A DNA stretch of 64,000 bases from Dermatophagoides farinae (lineage: Eukaryota; Arthropoda; Arachnida; Sarcoptiformes; Pyroglyphidae). Where the stretch lies: assembly GCF_024713945.1 (NCBI RefSeq), contig NC_134677.1, positions 1,677,001 through 1,741,000 of the forward strand, in the 5' to 3' direction. The position numbers were made by a program, and so were the translations under genes. A model generated the notes under the pieces. The model saw only the letters and a list, made by a program, of their open reading frames with translations, ran no database searches and was not told where the DNA came from. Positions 39,501-51,267 of this stretch are shown here, piece by piece; position 1 is the stretch's first letter, and each line of letters opens with the position of its first letter.

Positions 39501-41935
39501 GGATTCGTAAGTGTTTTTTTTTTTTTTGATTGATATTCGATTCGAATTTTATTGATTATTATCATCCAGAAACGACGTATGAATCAAGATTATTATGTAT
39601 TTCGTGATTTAGTCATGTCTGAACGGACCTATTTAAAAGATTTGGAATCAATGCGTGATGTGAGTCATTAGATTGAATAATAAATTTTTATAAAATCATT
39701 TTGTAACTTTTTTCCCATAACAAAAAAAAACAGTGGTTTAAAAATGATGTATCAAAAGAACCATCACGTTCAGCCGAAATGTTATCATTATTGGTTAATG
39801 TATCCGAGCCATTGATTGATTTTCATGAAAAATTTCTACATGACATTGAATACATACTGTTTATATGGGACAAGAATGGATTCGATTCTTTACCACCATT
39901 AAGTACGGTTTTGAATGAAATTCTTAAATGGATGTCGGTATGTTTTTTATTTTATTTTTCAAAAAAAAAAAAAAAAAATTCATTCATTCATTCATTGATA
40001 AACTAGCATTATGAACAAATAATCGAACGTTTACCATTCATATTGGAACGTATTAATTCAAATTTTTGTTCAAATAAAGAATTTGAATCAATTTGTCGTG
40101 AATTTGAAACGAAAAAAGGATGCTATTTACCATATACATCATTTCTATTGAAACCAGCATTTCATCCAAGTTTTTATGCTAAAATCATTCAAAGTAATAA
40201 TAATAATAATAATCATGTCTATATATTTTTGGAAATATAAATTTCTATTGTAATTTTATTTTATTTTTTTTACACACAGAACTTATCGATTGTTATTGTG
40301 CTAACCATTGTGATTATTTAAATTTAAAACGTAAACAACATTTATTCATTTATTCATTCATTTATTCGATGATGATATTTATATTTATGTTTATCTATTC
40401 ATTTGATAGGCCTTGTTGAACAGCTGAATAATTTTAATCATGAATATGCCAATACATTGGATTCATTGGTTTGTGTTAAATTTATTATTACAATTTCTAT
40501 TGAATTTTCATTTTTTTGTTTTCTTCTATATTTAGATAAATTTAGTCATATTAATCGAATTACAACGAGATATTGCCGGTTTTGTAAATATTGTTCAATC
40601 TGGAAGGGTAAATGATTAACAATTGATGATTAATTGATTGATTGAAACTAATTGTTTCTGCCATCTGTATATTATATATATATAGAGATTTATACGTGAA
40701 GGATGTCTGCTAAAATTATCGAAAAAAGGATTTCAACAAAGATTATTTTTCTTGGTTAGTGTTTTTTTTTTCATTGGATTATTGTTCGATTGAAATTCAT
40801 GAAATTTTTTTGTTTCAGTTCTCAGATCTATTGATCTACGCTAGTCGTTCAACATATATTAATTTTCAATTCAAAATTCATGGCTATTTTTCACTATATA
40901 ATGTTTTCGTTGAAGAAACTGAATCAAAATTTGGACAAAATTATTGTTTTACAATTTATGTTGGAAATAAGATTCTTATTCTTGCTGCCGGGTATATTGA
41001 TAAATTTTTGTTCATCAAAATTATCAATCGAATTAATTTTCTTTTCTTAAACAAAAAAAAAAAAAAAAAAAAACACAGATTGGAATCAGATCGTCAATCA
41101 TGGATACGAGCAATCAAAGAATCGGCAATCGTATTATCAACACAGCCATCATCATCGATTTTACCATCAAATGATTTATTGGATAAAATTGATTCGGCAC
41201 TTAGTGAACATTTGAAAAATTTAAATGATCATCATATTTCACATACAACAATTTCAACGATGAATAATAATGGTAAAAATGGTGATCATTATGGTGTTGG
41301 TGATAATAATAATACACAATCACGTACAAATACAATCATTCATGTTTGTTGGCAACGTAATTGTACGATAACCAGTGCTGATTATCGTTATGCATTAACG
41401 GTTTGTTGAATTTTTTTTTGTTTTGTTGATGTTGTTGTTGGTGTGACCACTGAATTTTATTCGAAACATTTTTTTCCAATAGGTTTCATTCAGTGGATAT
41501 TTATTAAGAAAATTTAAAAACAGTAGCGGTTGGCAAAAACTTTGGGTAGAATTTACACATTTTTGTCTATTTTTCTATAAATCAGCCGAGGTATGTGTGT
41601 GTGTGTGGGAAATTTTTTTAATCTGATTTTTTTTCTCTTCAACCAATCGATGATAAATTTAGGACAATTATCCATTGGCTAGTTTACCGGTGATCGGTTA
41701 TACGGTATCGATACCATCAGATGCTGATAATATGAGCAAAAATTATGTTTTTAAATTACAATTTAAAAAACATGTTTATTTTTTTCGTGCTGAAAGTGAA
41801 TATGCATTCAACAAATGGATGGAAGTGATAAAAAAAACAACCAGTACATCAATAGCAGCCATTATGCCAACGACGACGACGACCATTGCCACTCCAATCA
41901 TCGATAATTCTTCTTCTGTTGTCCAATTGAATTAA
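36522..41935 (+). CDS. FARP-type FERM, RhoGEF and pleckstrin domain protein
   Basis: Membrane-linked exchange factor for Rho/Rac GTPases in neurite and dendrite growth. In order: FERM (NIVINFLDESKTVFQIHQKA, LARYLFALQIKKDLASGDL, SPAEADLQLLEIAKELEMYG, GVPLNLAVVHHGILIF), FERM-adjacent region (RKKIRIFSRGSSFRYTGRTQ at 37840-37960), a long linker exon from 38095, then RhoGEF/DH (YYVFRDLVMSERTYLKDLES at 39595, LLVNVSEPLIDFHEKFL, YLPYTSFLLKPAFHPS, LVEQLNNFNHEYANTLDSL), a first PH domain (REGCLLKLSKKGFQQRLFFL, FSDLLIYASR) and a second PH domain (VSFSGYLLRKFKNSSGWQKL at 41485, ending KWMEVIKK). The order FERM-FA-DH-PH-PH is unique to FARP1/FARP2. About 17 exons. The linker exon stays open from 38095 to a TGA at 39070, so its donor is unsettled: several phase-1 donors of type C|GTAAT exist. 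AATAAA at about 41997 follows the stop. Confidence 0.93.
38095..39072 (+). CDS. FARP linker exon, open to a stop: possible short isoform end
   Basis: One open stretch of about 325 codons downstream of the FERM-adjacent exons, rich in Asn, Ser and His, with an ordered-looking Lys/Asp/Tyr part (YLASLHYQRQMYLAIRFSMK, DDPLRKFLQDHLDLRNHLYT). The next exon starts with TA TTT CAA and needs a donor leaving one base; candidates occur near 38720 (GTT C|GTAATT), 38794 (CTA C|GTAATC), 38817 (TTT C|GTAATC) and 38954 (TAT A|GTAATT). If none is used, the mRNA would end as a FERM-only protein without RhoGEF and PH parts. Confidence 0.45.
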   Translation, partial: SNSMKFNSLQKDPHHHHDIGYNVDNNKMVNQNSDNSSIINTCNNNNNNHNSNHNVNNHTSSSSTTTMTTNAIKMVNYHKSCDTIDQQSGLKNYYSLHSLLSYVAENRNAISSSSSSNKNNNNNNKNKSYKLHAKTATKAKRKSITNNQNRHAQHYKYNTNYLASLHYQRQMYLAIRFSMKKSHHHHHQNKRKNVRNSKFILVKNLPYVRNYYHLDDSIDDPLRKFLQDHLDLRNHLYTLFRNQTKKLLYIKDDSDLPTCILLNNLLESFKFDFKRYNFNLNIDDYYSNFNNQQQQQQQSLMAKKWTNLSIQEHILVSYINSFELI

Positions 41936-44225
41936 TTCAATTTGATTCTTTCATTATCGATCATAATTTCAAAATCAAAATCAAATTTTCTGTGTAAATA
42001 AAAAAAAAATCGAAACAAATCACAAGTACATAGAATTTTTTTTTCTTTTTCTCTATTTCTACCCACCCACTACCAATAACGATTCTGAGATCCAAAGAAA
42101 AGAAAAATTTTCATCAGAAATATCGAATTACTATAGTTGTTCTAAAATTCACATTTCTTTTTTCTACATTCTGTTTCCTCGATTATAATGATGACCATGT
42201 ACATGTTTTTCTATGTGAGTGTATGTAATTTAATATATTCCGTGTTTTTCAATATTGAATTCTGTGACTAACAACAACCACAGCAACCACAACAACCACA
42301 ACGACGACGACGACAATCAATTTAGGAATTTAGGTTTTGAGGAAAAAAAATTTTTTTTTCTGGTCATTTAGTGCAATCCAAAAATAATTCACACACAAAC
42401 ACACACACAATTTGTTTTGTTGTTGTCGTTGTCGTCGTTGTTGGATACTTGGTTGCCCAGTTATTCTTACTATTCTCCCTCTTTATTCCCCTCTTTTTCC
42501 AACGAAAATAGGAATTTTTATTCAATTCTTTGTTCAAATTATTGTGGTTGTTCCTGGTTTTTCATCCGGTGGGGGGGTGTTGTTGATTCCATAAATTCTG
42601 TGATTGTATATAATGATGACGAACGGACAACCGACCTACCAACATTTAGTTATTGTTGTTATCATCATCATCATTATTATCACAAATACAACCACTATCC
42701 AAAGACATATGAATGAATGGTGTGTGTGTGTGCGCATAAATTTCATTCTTGAATTTTTTTTTCATTTTATTTTTAGAATTCAGATTTTTTTTCCTCTCTC
42801 TCTCTCTCTTCTTCGACATTTTTTTTTCTACTATAGTTGTTCAACAAAACAACCAGACCGTAAACGAGAAACATTTTTCTTCTCGAATATACCGCAGCCA
42901 CTATTCTGTTAGAATACACAGTATCATTATCGTCTTTGTGTATGTGTGTGTGTGTGTGTGTGTGCCATTCAGACAAACTCTTCTCTCTCTGTATGTCTCA
43001 ATTCTGTCAGATGAAGAAAAAAAAAATTTTTTTCCGTCCTTTTTCGCATGTCCCTTTTTTTGTTGAATATTTTTTTCCGGTGAAGAGTATCATCGGTGTA
43101 TGAATGTCATCGATGAAAAAAACATTATATAACCAATATAACAACAACGAGGAATAAAGAAAAAACGAAAAATCTGGTAAAAAATTGTGCCGCGCAATAA
43201 TAATACCCACGCCCTCCTGTCCACTTGCTTGATACATTTATTCTCATATTATCTGAAAACAACAGTAAAAAAAAAATATTTCTTGGTTATTGGTAATTTC
43301 CAACATTGGTCGTCTTGTAAAAATAAAAATTGGTAGATTTAGTTTTTTGTTTCTTTTTTGGTTGCTGTGTGTTTATGTGCCTCTTGTTGTTGTTTTTTTT
43401 GGGTATAAAATCATACTGATCTGTTGGGTCCATTGTGTATGTGTGTGTGTGTGTGTTTGGTTGGTTTTCTGGTATTTGCTACTGCTACACTTTTTTGTGT
43501 GTGTTTACAACGATGATCATGACGATCATACTTTGTTGTTGGTTGGGTATCCATATGACAACGAATTTAGAGAATTGTTTGAATGATAATATGATATATC
43601 CAACACACACAACTGGCAACAACAACAGCAGTCAGAAGAATAAAAACTGTTATTTTTATCTGGATACACATAAAAGATGACGACGACGACGACGACGACG
43701 AAAACCAAAAAAAAAAAAAAAAACGTGCAATAAACGATGATGATATCGACAAATAACCAAACAACCATAGCCATAGCAGCAGCAGTATAAGCGTCAATCT
43801 TCATAATAATAAAGAATTTTTTTTTATCAAAACGGCAACCACGGGACAACCAAACAACCAAACAAACAAACAATCTACTACCACCACAAACACACCACAC
43901 ATACACACATACATACACACATATCAACCAACCAACCAACCAATAAACTAACCAGAAATATACCAGAAAAAAAACCATATTGTATGACGATATTTTTTTG
44001 TTGTTGTTGTTGTTATTTATCCTGTCGAGTATCATCATCATCATCATCATCATCATCATTGATGGAATGAAAGAAAAAAAATTATTGCGAGCAATCACAT
44101 TGGATTGATATCAGCCTAGAAAACGATACGATCACAACGTGGATTGTTTAATTTTTGTCATTGTTGTTGTTTTGCATTTACATTTCTTTCATCATCAACA
44201 TCAAAAAAAAAAAAAAAAATTTTTT

Positions 44226-44233
44226 AGGTAAGA
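44226..44233 (+). promoter_or_regulatory. Juxtaposed acceptor and donor (AG|GTAAGA), possible ratchet splice point
   Basis: A T-run ending in TAG is followed at once by GTAAGA, the arrangement of recursive (zero-length-exon) splice sites known from long fly introns. It lies 3.6 kb upstream of the muscleblind ATG on the same strand. It may equally be just a donor, or chance in T-rich DNA. Confidence 0.25.
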
Positions 44234-44867
44234 ATTCTTAATTTCAGAATACAAATGTCCAAAATGTTTTCTTATTCTTCTGATTTATAGTGTACCTCGT
44301 CTTTGTTGTTGTTATTGTGGATCACAAGCTGATATATGAATCCGTTCGTTACACATGCATGTGTGTGTGTGTCTTTTATCAACAGAAAAATTTTTTTTTT
44401 GTCACATCTTTACACTTGATGACGGCTGAAAATAAAAATTTATCTTTTTACCAAAGTTTGATTATAATATAAACACATTTGCTTCCGATATTTGGCAATT
44501 AAACGACACACACACATATACGTCAAAAATTTACTTTTTTTTGTTGACAATTCATTTCGAATGTTTGTTTTTTTTTTTGTGTATGGTTCATCAATCGAAT
44601 CATCATGTCAATTATTATAAACGGTGGACAACGAAAAAGAAAAAGTGCAATTTTGATTACCTAGAAAAAAAAGTGCTCCAAATATTTACCGCCTTTCAAC
44701 GAAAAAAAAAAATAATATGCACTGGAAAAACAAATAATTTGGTGATTAACGATTTTTTTTTTCGTTTTGTTTTACCGGATTCACTCAATTCATCCTCAAA
44801 CAATAATAATAATAAAGTGCCTTTATTATTTTCTCATTCTGTGTATTCTGTATCGATTTAAGTAAGG

Positions 44868-44873
44868 GTAAGT
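44868..44873 (+). promoter_or_regulatory. Strong splice donor AGG|GTAAGT, candidate 5' leader exon end of muscleblind
   Basis: Perfect donor consensus on the plus strand with no coding exon in front of it. The nearest plus-strand gene downstream is muscleblind, so it may close a non-coding first exon. Not proven. Confidence 0.3.
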
Positions 44874-46659
44874 CATAATCATCATCATCGATACAATCGA
44901 TTATTTTTGTATTGAGTATTTTTTTTTTCTTTTGCAATTTGAATTTTGAAATTTTTCAATTTAGCCTTGCTTTTTTTTCAAATAAATTTTTTTTTTCAAT
45001 GATAATTGAGAATGATAAATGCTTCATATATGACGTTATGGATGAAAATAGAGATCAAATCCAAATAATAGTAGTAGCTGTTATTCCATATCTGCATAAT
45101 AATTTGTAATTTGTTTCCTTGAAGTATATTGCAACGTATGAAATAAAATTTTTAAAAAAAAAACTCGTTAAAAACAACGATAATTACCATGGATGAGATA
45201 TCAGAAGCTCTTGAGGTTATTTTTTTTTCTCCATTAAAAACCTAAGATAAATGTAAACCAAACAAGATAAACAATGACGACAATTGTGTAGAAATAGAAG
45301 GCCAAATCTATTTAGGTGTTCGTCAAACAATAAAACGAGAAAGAAACCGATTTTTTTTCATTTTGGATCGATTTGATTCAATTGATTTTCATTAGGATTT
45401 TATTGATTTTATGAAAGAAAATGGACATATTTTATCAGAAAAAAATGGCCAAGTTTACTGTAAATCGATCTATAATTGATGGGTGTGTTTGTGTGTTTGT
45501 TCATCTTATAAAAATATCCTGTTGCCAAGATGATGATTGCAACCTATTATCGATCATCTTCAAATAACAAAAAAAAATGTTGAATTTTATATATCTTGTA
45601 TATAGTTAGAAGCCAGCCAGATTAATGTATATTTACCAGATTTTGTCAAAATAAATAAAAGATAATTTCTGCAAACATCATCATCATCATCATCATCATC
45701 AGCCATAGTGATGATGATTGTAAAATCATAAAACTAAATAGACACACCCACCTACCATAAAAAGATGAATAAACAACATCAATATCAAGAAATTCTGTTT
45801 AGGACTTGCTCATTATCGTTTACATATTTTTTTTGTCGTTGGGTGTGTATATTTTGAATGAATATATTTTTTTTTTTTCGTTGCAATTGCTAACTCTAGT
45901 AGTCGGTAATGTTGTTGTTGTTGTTGTTATTATTGTCAAGCTTGAAACACATTGCCATTTTGTTGAAAATGTTTATGTGCGTGTGTGTTTATTTCAATTC
46001 TCATTCTCTCACTTTCAAATATAATATATACAATAAATTCTGTCTCATTCTATATGCACACACCAAACACACGCATATTTTGTTCAAAATCATTTTTTCA
46101 TCATAAACATAAACTTTGTGATCTGTTGCCAACAAACAAACAAACAAAAAAAACCAAATCAAAACAACAAAAAAAAACGACGTCAAGTGACGGAAAACCG
46201 AGAAAGATTAGAATAATTTAAACACAAACACAGTGAAAAATTTATTTTCACTTTTTCACTTAATTTTCTTTTTAAAAATTCTAGTCGATAGTTTTTTTCT
46301 TATTCTTCTTCAGATGATTCTTTCGTTCGTTTGTTTAATGTTTGATGTTTGATGTTTGATGACAACGCCCCGTTTAAAAGTTTTTGTTTTGTTTTTTGTT
46401 TTTTGTTTTCTTGTTGAATTCGAATGTTCTGTGTTTGTTCGTTATGCGCAAACGCATATCGAAAATAAAATTTCATTCGAATTTTTTTCCCTGTTTTTTT
46501 TTGCTTTGTTTTGTTTTAGTTTTTATTTTAAATGAATTTTTTTTTTAGTGAAACAAAAAATTATTTTTCTTGTTTTTTTTTCTTTTTCTCTCCATTTTTT
46601 TTTCACATAATCAACTCACCATCAAATCAAATTCCTATATTATATATATATATTCAACG

Positions 46660-47455
46660 AATGCTGCTGTTGCTGTTACTGCTTTTGTTTTCTGCTATTT
46701 GGAATGATGAATCGAATCAATGAACAAAATGAAAATGAAAATGAAAATTTCAAATTTGCATCCAAAATCAGTTTGTGTGTCTTGTTGTTATTATAATTAT
46801 CAATTGCCTAATAATCGCCTTTCAACTATATTTGCCTATTTATCGCTGCTACTGCTGCTGTTGTTTATTATTGCTACTGTTGTTGTTGTTGTTGGCTTCT
46901 TTTTCATTCATACATACATATACAAACATTTAATACATCAATCATCAAAATGGTAGAATCGGGCCGATTTTTTTTCACTCTTTTTCACTTATTCTTCTTC
47001 AAAATTCTCATTATACATTTGTTGTTGTTGAAAATTCAAGAAGACAAGAATTGAAAATTCTATTACATACACAACACAACGAATAGTGAGAGAGAGAGAA
47101 AGAAAGAAAGAAAGAGAACCGCTACGCTTGAACATTTTTTTTTTTTTGCTGTTGCTATTGCTGCTATTTGGCTGCCCAGACGAGAAAATACGATTTCAAG
47201 CAATCCCCAAAAAAAAAAATCCGCCGAATATTCTTTCATCATTCATCGTTCATATCAACCTCACACACTACCATCATCACTCAATATACAAATATACACC
47301 ACACACACACACACACACACCCATCATCGCCACCGCAAAAAAATTTTTTTTTCTGTAAAATTTTTCAGAAAAACAAAATTTTCAAAAAAAAAGAATTTTT
47401 TCTTTTCATCTCATAATTGCCTTTGCTGCTTGTTTGTGTGTGTGTGTGTTTGCTA
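46660..47455 (+). promoter_or_regulatory. YGCY (TGCT) motif clusters upstream of muscleblind
   Basis: Muscleblind proteins bind YGCY in RNA. Four tight groups occur just before the gene on the sense strand: 46661-46697 (five TGCT), 46847-46880 (five), 47147-47174 (four TGCT and one TGCC) and 47417-47452 (four). Such density is unusual in AT-rich DNA. If transcribed as leader or intron they could bind the gene's own product. Confidence 0.4.
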
Positions 47456-47820
47456 TTCGTGAAAAATTTTCATTTTCAAGTGAATCAAAAAAAAAATCAA
47501 CTGTTTGTTATCATTTGTTGCATTTTTTTTTGTTGTTTTAATTTAATTTTTTTCTCTCTCTCTCTCTGGTTTCGTTTCATTGGCTAACTCTGATCTATCG
47601 ATTCAATTTATCGTCATCAATTTTGGTGTTTTTTTTTGTCTGTGAATAATAAATATAATATATTCTGTGCATTTGTGTGTTTATCGTGGTTGTGCATTTG
47701 CTGTGCATTTTGATTAATAATAATCAATCAAATCATTCAATTCAATTATTCTTCCAACAAAAAAAAACAATAATTTCTTACAACAAATCATCTGTCAATC
47801 AATCAATCAATCAATTAATC

Positions 47821-50800
47821 ATGTCGATTCATGTAAATCCATTACTTAATGTAAAAGATTCTCGTTGGCTACAATTAGAAGTATGTCGTGAATTTCAACG
47901 TAATAAATGTACACGTTCCGATTCGGAATGTAAATTTGCACATCCAGGCCCAAATGTTGAAATACAAAATGGCCGTGTTATTGCATGTTATGATTCGATT
48001 AAGGTAAGTGATAAGAATTGACATGACATTGAATTCATTATTATTGTTGTTGTTTCATCATCAAACGTATCAACGGACTTTTTTCTATCATCATGATTCG
48101 ATCGAATAGGGCCGATGTAATCGTGAAAAGCCACCATGCAAATATTTTCATCCACCTAAACACCTGAAAGAACAATTAATAATTAATGGAAAAAATCATT
48201 TGGCCTTAAAGAATGCCTTATTACATCAAGTGCCATTTCAAACCGTTCTTACTGGTCAATTACCTATGGTAAGTGAAATTCTCTAGATTTTTGGCTAGAA
48301 TTTTTTTTCTCGAGAATTTAAAAGAATTTTTAAAGTGTTTTTTTTATCCATCACTCTTCTTTTTATTCTTTGATTTTTTTTACGATCATATTACGATTGC
48401 AAAATTTTGTCGTTCAAACTATGTTGAAACGTAGTAAGAAAAGTTTTTTTTCAGTTTTACAAAAAAAAAAAAAATGTTAAAAGATAGAAACACATTTTTA
48501 GACATACATACACTAGATATATGTGACTGTAATGATCGTTATCATTCATTACTCTATTTTACAAATCATATGAAATGAAAAACCAAAATACTACATTTGA
48601 CAAGCCAATTGCAAAGACAAAATTAATTGCCACATCATAATTAACTGTCATAAAGCTATTGCCACATTATTTTAAATTCTTGTAATTGCATGAAATTCTA
48701 TTTTTTAAAAATACCAGAAAAAAAACAGATCATAAATTTCTTCCCCTTCTCGATATAGCTTTAGAATGATTTTTTCGTTTCCTATAATTAATTAATCATA
48801 GCTTATTGCATTTTTCATTCATAACTGCTGCTGTTGAAAAGCGTGAATATTTTCTCAATAAATTAAGGGTTTTGAAAAAAAAAATGTGGAGGAGCAAGGA
48901 AAAGAAGAAAATTTTTTTTGTCTTTTTTTTCTTGTAAATATGCCAAAATAAACATTTTATTTTTCGGTTTGTTTGTTTATTTTGATAACGAAAAACGCGA
49001 TCATCTTGATACATAACTAAGAATCTAATGGATTGTATTGATTTTTTTTTGGCTTGCATGCTTGCTTTTTTCCACTTGAAACAATCCTAACATGATGATG
49101 ATGATGATGATGATGTAAATTTTCCTGAATTTTTTTTCTGAATCTGGTCGTAACTAATCAATTTCTTTCATTCTTTCTCTCTCTTTCTCTCTTACTTTAT
49201 CTTTTTTCTTTTTGCATGTTTGCCAATGTCGTTTCATTTTTATATATAACAAAAAGGTTGGTTCGGTTGCTCCTTCTAACTTGTTGAATGCATATCAAAG
49301 AACGAATCTTTTACATCATCATCATCAACAACAACAACAGCAACAATATTCACACCTTCCAACTACAACAACAATTCCTGCTTCTAATAATGTTGTTGTT
49401 CCATCATCATTGATGATCAATGGCTCTGCCACTAATTATCCAATGGCTGCTTTTACGAATGCAAATGCTTTGAATGGTTCATTGATTATACCTAATTGTC
49501 CTATATCAGCAAAGGTAAGCGGCTTGTATGTGTTTGTGTATGTATGCGTGTTTAGATTTTTTTCATGGATATTTCTGGGCACTATGACTACAATGATGAT
49601 TTCGATCATAATTTTTTTCCCTATAATAGTTTTTTCTATTAATCAACAATTTACTGTGAATCGAACCACTTTTATATGGATCGATATTACTTTGAAATAA
49701 TAATTTTAATAAATTTATTATAGCTATAATACCACAATAAACTAACCATTATTATTTCACTCTGTGTATATATTATATGTGCTCACCTTACCTCATCTTT
49801 ATAGGCACCGAATCCTTACCTGACAAATTTGTCTGCCATAGCTGCCGCTTCATCTGCTTATGGAGCTGCTGCTTATACGACAACACCAGCGGCTGCAGCT
49901 GCTGCTGCTGCCATGTTGATGGCACCCGATCAATTTGGATCGTTTGGATTAACACCACCACCGCCATCAGCACCATCGGCACCAGTAGCCACACCACAAT
50001 CGATACAAACTTCAGCAACAACAACAACATCGGCTTCATCGACTAATAATCATTTGGCCACAATGAATAATGCGAATGCGAATAAAATTCGTGCAGCTGC
50101 AGCAATTGCTGCTGCTGCTGCGGCTTCTTCCGGTGTTAATGGTGTCGGTAGTGTTGTTGATTCATCAAATGGTACAGCAACTAGTAATGCTGCTTCGCTC
50201 GAGGTACGATACCTTGTAAATGCACAATGACACACAAACACACACAGAATATTCATCACTAAATGGACAACTTTAAATTCAAAAAAAAATCAAAAAAAAA
50301 AATAATTCAATTTCAAATTATTAATAACCGTCTATATTTTTTTTCTTTTTCTTTTTTTTATTTATTGCAATTCATCAAATGATACAATATATTTTTTTTT
50401 AAAAATGTCGAATCATGGCACGGCCTTCGCCTGAAACAAAACAAAACCAAAAAAAAAAAAATTACCATTGCTTTGTGAATGCTTATGGTTATTATAATTA
50501 TAATATATCAATCAATTGATGATGATATTGAAATTTTGAATGGCTTCGCACTTTCGATGGACTTTTCACAATCGCCTCTGATTGATTGATAATGGTGATG
50601 ATATTGATACATTGTTATTATACACGATATAATGAAATGAATTCATTAACCTGTCAATCAAAAAAAAAAAAATTTTTTTCTTGGTCACATAAAGCCACCG
50701 GCACATGTATTGACGGAAATTAATGCTTCACCAATCAACACTGCTGCTGCTGTAGCTAATATTGCAGCTGTAGCTGTTGCGGCTACCAATGGACGCAAAC

Positions 50801-51193
50801 GTACACGCGAATCAAATGATGAATTATTAATGGTCTCAATTTAAATCAATTAATCATTTAATTATCAGCTCTTTAATCATCATATATTCTTTTTATTTTT
50901 CTTTCAAACAGCAAATTTCCGGTGCATATCCAATAACAAAACGTCCAGCGTTGGATAAGAATGGTACACCATTATTTCATAATGGTATTACACCATCGTC
51001 ATCATCATCAATACCATCACCGGTATCTGTAGCACATCCAAATGCAGCAGCGGCCGCAGCAGCATATGCTGCTGCTCTACATCATCATCATCATCATCAT
51101 CCACAACATCATCAGACATTTGCAATGCCACAACCATTGGTTCCATTGTCTTGTAAGTTTTATTATTTAATTCATATGTTTGATCACAACTAA
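47821..51193 (+). CDS. mbl: Muscleblind-like RNA-binding protein (CCCH zinc fingers)
   Basis: Nuclear and cytoplasmic splicing regulator binding YGCY RNA. Exons 47821-48003, 48110-48268, 49257-49514, 49805-50203, 50695-50832 and 50912-51193 are all joined in phase 0. One tandem pair of CCCH fingers: [20 protein letters not shown] with FAH, and [20 protein letters not shown]; the two-residue longer spacing NREKPPC matches the fly protein rather than vertebrate MBNL (SRENC). [20 protein letters not shown] follows. The rest is Gln/His-, Ala- and Pro-rich, with the family motif [18 protein letters not shown] near the end. No second finger pair, as in flies. The last exon shown reads through a strong donor (TCTT|GTAAGT at 51153) to a TAA at 51191, so a further 3' exon is likely in some transcripts. 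Confidence 0.95.
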
Positions 51194-51220
51194 TTTTTAT
51201 TCTTTAATTTACATATCTAG

Positions 51221-51267
51221 TCTATTTTCCTCTCATAAGTCAGACAAATCAGATTCCTCGATATTGA
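51221..51267 (+). CDS. mbl: Candidate alternative last exon of muscleblind
   Basis: Acceptor ATATCTAG followed by an open stretch in the phase left by the donor at 51153; it would end the protein with FYFPLISQTNQIPRY. The 67-bp intron has the usual size here, and the donor is a perfect GTAAGT. It competes with read-through to the TAA at 51191. Confidence 0.5.

Larger units (their letters stand above)
41936..47820. other. 5.9 kb non-coding spacer upstream of muscleblind
   Basis: Longest stretch of the window without recognisable protein coding sequence. It contains the FARP 3' untranslated region, then repeats: (CGA)n at 42300-42315, (TG)n at 42943-42963 and 43440-43458, (GAC)n at 43678-43701, poly-A at 43708-43723, (CCAA)n at 43925-43943, (ATC)n at 44032-44059, a 7-bp repeat TTTGATG at 46338-46361, (GAAA)n at 47097-47115 and (CA)n at 47298-47321. 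Strong donor-type sites at 44228 (TTTTTAG|GTAAGA) and 44868 (AGG|GTAAGT), and clusters of TGCT motifs at 46660-47455, suggest untranslated 5' exons and introns of muscleblind. Confidence 0.5.

Noticed and set aside
43526-44098. 190-codon minus-strand frame
   Set aside because: Made of (GAC)n, (CAA)n, (CCAA)n and (ATC)n repeats; residue content (Val, Met, Cys, Trp runs) is repeat-derived.
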